Source: Owenia fusiformis
Taxonomy: Eukaryota > Annelida > Polychaeta > Sabellida > Oweniidae
Length of the DNA stretch: 64,000 nt
Direction of reading: 5' to 3'
Assembly (NCBI GenBank): GCA_903813345.2
Contig: CAIIXF020000009.1
Span: forward strand, 14,150,347-14,214,346
This document shows, piece after piece, positions 57,901 through 64,000 of the stretch. Made by a program: the position numbers and the translations under genes. The notes under the pieces are model-generated. The model was given only the letters and a program-made list of their open reading frames with translations. It was not told where the DNA came from and ran no database searches. Each line of letters opens with the position of its first letter. Position 1 is the stretch's first letter.

Positions 57901-60697
57901 CCTGGCTATGAGGTAAGCTCACAACAAAGTGTAGTTATGATGTTAGTTTATAACAAAGTGTTGCTGTGAGGTGACCTTGCAACAAAGTGTGGCTATGTGT
58001 TAAGCTTACAAGTATGTCTGGCTATGAGGTAAGCATATGACAAAGTGTGGTTATGAGGTAAGGTTATAACAAAGTGTGGCTATGAGATGACTTTGCAACA
58101 AAGTGTGGCTATGAGTTAAGCTTACAACAAAGTGTGGCTGTGAGGTAAGCTTACAACACCAAAGTGTGGTTATGATGTAAGTTTATAACAAAGTGTGACT
58201 GTGAGGTGACTTTGCAACAAAGTGTGGCTATGAGTTAAGCTTACAACAAAGTGTGGCTGTGAGGTAAGCTTACAACACCAAAGTGTGGTTATGGTGTAAG
58301 TTTATAAAAAGTGGGGTTATGAGGTGACCTTGCAACAATTTTTGGCTATGAGGTAAGCTTGAAACAAAGTGTGGCTATGATGTAAGCTTACAACAAAGTG
58401 TGGCTATGAGATAAGCTTACAATAAGGTGTGGTTATGAGATAAGCTTACAACAAAGTGTGGCTATAAGGACATAAGGTAAGCTTGCAACAAAATATGGCT
58501 ATGAGGTGAGCTTACAACGAAATGTGGCTATGAGGTAAGCTGACAACAAAGTGTGGCTATGAGATAAGCTCACAACAAAGTGTGGTTATGAGGTAAGCTT
58601 ACAACAATGTTTGGCTATGAGATAAGCTTGCAAAAAGTGTGGCTATGACGTAAGCTTACAGCAAAGTGTGGCTATAAAGTAAGCTTGCAACAAATCTGGC
58701 TATGAGGTAAGCTTACATCAAAGGGTGGCTATGAGATAAGCTTGCAACAAAATGTCGCTTTAATACACTGTTTACAGCTTTCATTCAGTATTGGTGATCG
58801 AAATGACCCATCGATATAAATTATTGTTGCATTTAAAAAGTGGTGTGAATTTTTAAAAAATTGAAAATATTTATTGGATATGTGCTACCTCTAAACAAAC
58901 AGTGCGGATGTCATCACTTAAAGGATATCTGCACCGCTTGTTTAGAGATAGCTCATTTATGTTTAACCTCTTGAAGTCTACGCCTATTTATACACAATTT
59001 CTTTTTTATTAGGGATCCTGCACAGATATATGAAAATAATTCAGTACCAAACATGGCTTAATTTGTTAATATTATGAATTCAAATTAAAAAAATAACCTG
59101 ATATCTGAACCATGCACACGTGGTATCCGCACCACTTGTTTTCATATAGTACAGTCTGCATAGGGTGTTGCTGGTGTTTCCTAAATCTTAATATTTGCAG
59201 ACTACGCAGTCAACTTTATCAAGACTGTTTGACCTCAAGTCTGATTAATTGATGTGTTACTGGTGTACCAACATTCTATGTTAAATAGGATGTTATTATC
59301 ATTCATATCATATTTATTTTAGCTTTACATTAATACTTTAAGTGAAGTACATGTTAAGACCAAGTCATTATCAATATATTATATATGTGTTGTTTACAAA
59401 TCATTTAATCTGTAAACATTTGCCTCAGATAATTACATGTACATACTGTATGTATATTGCTTTCATTGTTTCATATATCTCAATATATCCAACTTTGTAA
59501 CTTTGGAAACTGTACTGTTTTAAACGAACATTTATTGTTTTGCTTTGTTTAAAGATTTGGAACCCTAATTGGAAACACTGGTGTGTTGAATGTATATATT
59601 TATATCTAGTAGCCGAAACACACTTTTTGAATGTATATCTAGTAGCCCAAACAAATTTTATAAATGTACCTCTAGTAGCCAACACATATGATTGCTTTTG
59701 TTTCAGAGAGTTGTAACCTTGGAAAGCCTGGTGTATTGAATATATATAATTATATCTAGTAGCCCAAACATACTTTTTGAATGTACATCTAGTAGCCCAA
59801 ACAAATGTTTTTTTTTGAATGTACAATTAGTAGCTCACACATACGATTGGTTTTGTTTTCAGAGTTGTAACCTTGGAAAGCCTGATGTGTTGAATGTACA
59901 TCTAGTGCCCCACACACATGATGATGTTGGATGGTTGAAAACTGTGGACCAGTATTACTATGGAGGTATATATGTCTGAAACTTTTAAAGCTCTAATATA
60001 CTAAATTGCTTTATTGCAAACAATTTGTAAGAGATAATATATAGTATTATAAATTGAATATATTTCAAAAATGTTTTATTTTGACTGAAGCATGTCAATG
60101 TTTAAGCTAAGGAGAATATTCAACGTGCAGGAGTGGAATACATTCTTGACTCAGTGGTTGATGAACTGCTCAAAGATCCAAACAAACGATTCATTTATGT
60201 TGAGATTGCATTTTTCTACCGTTGGTGGAACCAACAGACAGATGCTAGAAGACACAATGTTAAACGATTAGTCAATGAAGGTATGTGGCAGCAATGTTTA
60301 TTTGAAGGGGACTGTTGTGCAATGCAGTTAAATGAGATGGCAACTTTTACAAATCTGATTTGCACTGACATAGCAGGCCTAAAATCCTGTAGGCTTGTAT
60401 TCCTTACATTGCTTTAAGAAAATCAACAAACGTCTCCAATTTACATGCCATCTCATATGATTCTGCGCAACAGCCCTCTGATTTAATGACCCCAATAATA
60501 AAGCAAATTTATGAATATTTCAGCAAAGGGAACAATTTACAGGGCAGGTGTCCAATACGTTCTTGACTCAGTTATTGATGCCTTGGTGAATGACCCCTCC
60601 AAGCGATTTATTTACGTTGAAATAGCTTTTTTCTCACGGTGGTGGAACCAGCAACATGATAGCAAGAGACACATTGTCAAACAGTTGGTGAATGAAG
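54943..60697 (+). CDS. MAN2B1: Lysosomal alpha-mannosidase-like, GH38, first exons (3' end outside window)
   Basis: GH38 lysosomal alpha-mannosidase trims mannose from N-glycans in the lysosome. Exons: 54943-54982, 56964-57070, 59863-59965, then 60107-60280 or 60524-60697. The start at 54943 gives [13 protein letters not shown], which joins [10 protein letters not shown] of the next exon in phase to form a clean signal peptide. The zinc/active-site motif HTHDDVGW falls at about residues 66-73, followed by [10 protein letters not shown] as in vertebrate LAMAN. The fourth exon carries FIYVEIAFF and RWWNQQ and is present twice. An ATG at 56933 inside intron 1 reads in the same frame into exon 2 and could give an alternative signal peptide. 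The nucleophile-containing exon and the remainder lie beyond 64000. Three tandem-repeat regions occupy its introns. Confidence 0.9.
55395..55585. repeat. ~21-bp AT-rich minisatellite in mannosidase intron 1
   Basis: About nine units of GATTGAAAAGTAAATATATT type. It is about 400 bp from the donor at 54983, so this one is not splice-site anchored. Confidence 0.85.
56202..56395. mobile_element. Short TIR element, CAGGCCC...GGGCCTG
   Basis: The ends CAGGCCCCTAGC and GCTACGGGCCTG are inverted. G-runs on the left and a C-run on the right could fold together. About 194 bp, non-coding, in mannosidase intron 1. Confidence 0.65.
57049..58760 (+). repeat. 29-bp minisatellite made from an exon end and its splice donor
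   Basis: About 58 units of roughly 29 bp follow the donor of mannosidase exon 56964-57070. The exon ends AAGTGTGGCTATGAG|GTAAGC, and each unit repeats AAGTGTGGCTATGAGGTAAG plus TTACAACAA-like spacer. The early units keep the AAAATTT spacer of the true intron; later ones vary. Many units keep GAG|GTAAGC; others have GATAAGC, GTGAGC or GTTAGT. Some higher-order repetition is visible (57530-57660 resembles 57730-57860). Confidence 0.95.
59540..59880 (+). repeat. Amplified copies of the next exon's start and acceptor
   Basis: Upstream of mannosidase exon 59863, the intron holds a decoy TTTGTTTCAG acceptor near 59708 followed by GTTGTAACCTTGGAAAGCCT, matching the exon start, and an older copy near 59556. 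TTGAATGTACATCTAGTAGC, which corresponds to the exon's LNVHLVP codons, recurs about six times between 59587 and 59830. The decoy reads into a stop (ATC TAG) soon after, so it cannot replace the exon. Confidence 0.8.
60107..60697 (+). other. Duplicated 174-nt exon pair, candidate mutually exclusive exons
   Basis: Exons 60107-60280 and 60524-60697 are both 174 nt, both enter and leave in phase 1, and both encode 58 residues of the same segment of the GH38 domain. Both have good acceptors and donors (AAG|CT with AAG|GTATGT; CAG|CA with AAG|GTAGCG). They differ at many residues, including FFYRWW in the first against FFSRWW in the second; the second is nearer vertebrate LAMAN. Confidence 0.85.
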
Positions 60698-63600
60698 GTA
60701 GCGCATGACATGTGACCTCCTCTAGCTGAAGTTCATCTACTAATAGCATGTTTCCCATGCTCTAGTCTAGCGCATGATGTGTGACCTGCTCTAGCTGTAG
60801 TTAATCTACTAATAACATGTTTCTCATGCTCTAGTCTAGCGCATGATGTGTGACCTGCTCTAGCTGTAGTTCATCTACTAATAACATGTTTCCCATGCAC
60901 TAATCCAGTGCATGAAGTGTGACCTGCTTTAGCTGTAGTTCATCTGCTAATAACATGTTTCCCATGCTCTAATCCAGTGCATGATGTGTGACCTGCTCTA
61001 GTTGTAGTTCATCTACTAATAACATGTTTCCAATGCTCTAATCCAGTGCATGAAGTGTGACCTGCTTTAGCTGTAGTTCATCTACTAATAACATGTTTCC
61101 AATGCTCTAATCCAGTGCATGATGTGTGACCTACTTTAGCTGAAGTTTATCTACTAATAACATGTTTCTCATGCTCTAATCCAGTGCATGAAGTGTGACC
61201 TGCTTTAGCTGTAGTTCATCTACTAATAACATGTTTCCAATGCTCTAATCCAGTGCATGATGTGTGACCTACTTTAGCTGAAGTTCATCTACTAATAACA
61301 TGTTTCCTATGCTCTAATCCAGTGCATGATGTGTGACCTGCTCTAGTTGAAGTTCATCTACTAATAACATGTTTCCAATGCTCTAATCCAGTGCATGATG
61401 TGTGACCTGCTTTAGCTGAAGTTCATCTACTAATAACATGTTTCTCATGCTCTAATCCAGTGCATGATGTGTGACCTGCTCTAGTTGTAGTTCATCTACT
61501 AATAACATGTTTCTCATGCTCTAATCCAGTGCATGATGTGTGACCTGCTCTAGTTGTAGTTCATCTACTAATAACATGTTTCCAATGCTCTAATCCAGTG
61601 CATGATGTGTGACCTGCTTTAGCTGTAGTTCATCTACTAATAACATGTTTCTCATGCTCTAATCCAGTGCATGATGTGTGACCTGCTTTAGCTGTAGTTC
61701 ATCTACTTATAACATGTTTCTCATGCTCTAGTCTAGCGCATGATGTGTGACCTGCTTTAGCTGTAGTTCATCTACTAATAACATGTTTCTCATGCTCTAA
61801 TCCAGTGCATGATGTGTGACCTGCTCTAGCTGTAGTTCATCTACTAATAACATGTTTCTCATGCTCTAGTCTAGCGCATGATGTGTGACCTGCTCTAGCT
61901 GTAGTTCATCTACTAATAACATGTTTCCAATGCTCTAATCCAGTGCATGATGTGTGACCTGCTTTAGCTGTAGTTCATCTACTAATAACATGTTTCCAAT
62001 GCTCTAATCCAGTGTATGATTTGTGACCTACTTAAGCTGTAGTTCATCTACTAATAACATGTTTCTCATGCTCTAATCCAGTGCATGATCAGTGACCTGC
62101 TTTAGCTGTAGTTCATCTACTAATAACATGTTTCTCATGCTCTAATCCAGTGTATGATGTGTGACCTGCTTTAGCTGTAGTTCATCTACTAATAACATGT
62201 TTCTCATGCTCTAATCCAGTGCATGATCAGTGACCTGCTTTAGCTGTAGTTCATCTACTAATAACATGTTTCTCATGCTCTAATCCAGTGTATGATGTGT
62301 GACCTGCTTTAGCTGTAGTTCATCTACTAATAACATGTTTCTCATGCTCTAATCCAGTGCATGATGTGTGACCTGCTTTAGCTGTAGTTCATCTACTAAT
62401 AACATGTTTCCAATGCTCTAATCCAGTGCATGATGTGTGACCTACTTAAGCTGTAGTTCATCTACTAATAACATGTTTCTCATGCTCTAATCCAGTGCAT
62501 GATCAGTGACCTGCTTTAGCTGTAGTTCATCTACTAATAACATGTTTCTCATGCTCTAATCCAATGTATGATGTGTGACCTGCTTTAGCTGTAGTTCATC
62601 TACTAATAACATGTTTCTCATGCTCTAATCCAGTGCATGATGTGTGACTTGCTTTAGCTGTAGTTCATCTACTAATAACATGTTTCCAATGCTCTAATCC
62701 AGTGCATGATGTGTGACCTGCTTTAGCTGTAGTTCATCTACTAATAACATGTTTCTCATGCTCTAATCCAGTGCATGATGTGTGACCTGCTCTAGCTGTA
62801 GTTCATCTACTAATAACATGTTTCTCATGCTCTAATCCAGTGCATGATCAGTGACCTGCTTTAGCTGTAGTTCATCTACTAATAACATGTTTCCAATGCT
62901 CTAATCCAGTGCATGATCAGTGACCTGCTTTAGCTGTAGTTCATCTACTAATAACATGTTTCTCATGCTCTAATCCAGTGCATGAAGTGTGACCTGCTTT
63001 AGCTGTAGTTCATCTACTAATAACACGTTTCTCATGCTCTAATCCAGTGCATGATGTGTGACCTGCTCTAGCTGTAGTTCATCTACTAATAACATGTTTC
63101 TCATGCTCTAATCCAGTGTATGAAGTGTGACCTGCTCTAGCTGTAGTTCATCTACTAATAACATGTTTCTCATGCTCTAATCCAGTGCATGATGTGTGAC
63201 CTGCTCTAGCTGTAGTTCATCTACTTATAACATGTTTCCAATGCTCTAATCCAGTGCATGATGTGTGACCTGCTCTAGCTGTAGTTCATCTACTAATAAC
63301 ATGTTTCTCATGCTCTAATCCAGTGCATGATGTGTGACCTGCTCTAGCTGTAGTTCATCTACTAATAACATGTTTCCAATGCTCTAATCCAGTGCATGAT
63401 GTGTGACCTACTTTAGCTGTAGTTCATCTACTAATAACATGTTTCCAATGCTCTAATCCAGTGCATGATGTGTGACCTGCTTTAGCTGTAGTTCATCTAC
63501 TAATAACATGTTTCTCATGCTCTAATCCAGTGTATGATGTGTGACCTGCTTTAGCTGTAGTTCATCTACTAATAACATGTTTCTCATGTTCTAATCTAGT

Positions 63601-64000
63601 GCATGATTTGAGACCTGCTTTAGCTGTAGTTCATCTACTAATAACATGTTTCTCATGCTCTAATCCAGTGCATGATGTGTGACCTGCTTTAGCTGTAGTT
63701 CATCTACTAATAACATGTTTCTCATGCTCTAATCCAGTGTATGATGTGTGACCTGCTTTAGCTGTAGTTCATCTACTAATAACATGTTTCTCATGTTCTA
63801 ATCTAGTGCATGATTTGAGACCTGCTTTAGCTGTAGTTCATCTACTAATAACATGTTTCTCATGCTCTAATCCAGTGTATGATGTGTGACCTGCTCTAGC
63901 TGTAGTTCATCTACTAATAACATGTTTCCAATGCTCTAATCCAGTGCTTGATGTGTGACCTGCTCTAGCTGTAGTTCATCTACTAATAACATGTTTCCAA
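60698..64000 (+). repeat. 69-bp minisatellite starting at a mannosidase donor
   Basis: About 48 head-to-tail 69-bp units run from the donor of exon 60524-60697 to the window end and beyond. The first unit starts inside the donor itself (GTAGCGCATGA), and early units keep TCTAGCGCATGATG. Later ones read TCCAGTGCATGATG. Homogeneity is high, with a few recurrent variants (GATCAGTGACC, GTTTCCAATG, GTTTCTCATG), suggesting ongoing homogenisation. Unlike the 29-bp array, the units do not keep a GTAAG donor. Confidence 0.95.

Noticed and set aside
57071-58760. CRISPR-like regular repeats
   Set aside because: No unique spacers; units are continuous minisatellite in an intron of an animal gene.
59425-59826. 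133-codon minus-strand frame
   Set aside because: Translates the amplified exon-start copies on the wrong strand.

Overview
This window is animal nuclear DNA. Its genes are split by GT-AG introns, its intergenic DNA is AT-rich, and it carries many short inverted-repeat DNA transposons, two truncated LINEs and several minisatellites. The proteins look like those of an invertebrate with vertebrate-like gene content. My best guess is a marine invertebrate deuterostome, with cephalochordate or hemichordate as the leading candidates. That guess rests on protein resemblance and on a recalled report of minisatellites at 5' splice sites in amphioxus. It is not a firm identification.

Layout. 598-7775 (+) holds the last 16 exons of VPS35L, a Retriever/CCC endosomal recycling subunit. 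13199-23876 (+) holds 18 exons of mitochondrial aconitase (ACO2); its first exon was not found. 29505-31382 and 35563-37281 (+) are two intronless tandem paralogues of an inward-rectifier potassium channel. 37651-43402 (-) is a four-exon membrane carbohydrate sulfotransferase with a LINE fragment and a TIR element in its last intron. 43728-43956 (-) is a small two-exon candidate gene. 44276-47035 (-) is a two-exon gene for an 805-residue predicted secreted protein that I do not recognise. 47.5-54.9 kb is mostly transposon debris. 54943-60697 (+) is the 5' part of a lysosomal alpha-mannosidase gene (MAN2B1-like), which runs off the window.

Main finding. Tandem repeats in this window are repeatedly anchored on exon/5'-splice-site junctions. 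There are seven cases across three unrelated genes: one inferred array at 1-515, six directly visible at 2812, 3498, 21481, 21901, 57049 and 60698. They range from two-copy duplications of exon end plus donor, through diverged and transposon-interrupted pairs, to arrays of roughly 58 x 29 bp and 48 x 69 bp. This looks like successive stages of one process that multiplies splice donors inside introns. In the mannosidase gene, the start of the next exon has also been amplified upstream of itself. A 174-nt exon is duplicated as a same-length, same-phase pair, a strong candidate for mutually exclusive splicing.

The genes do not form a pathway; this is ordinary metazoan gene order with housekeeping, channel and glycan-modifying genes side by side. 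All splice models were read by eye. For VPS35L, ACO2, the sulfotransferase, the secreted protein and the mannosidase, exon lengths and phases add up to uninterrupted reading frames.
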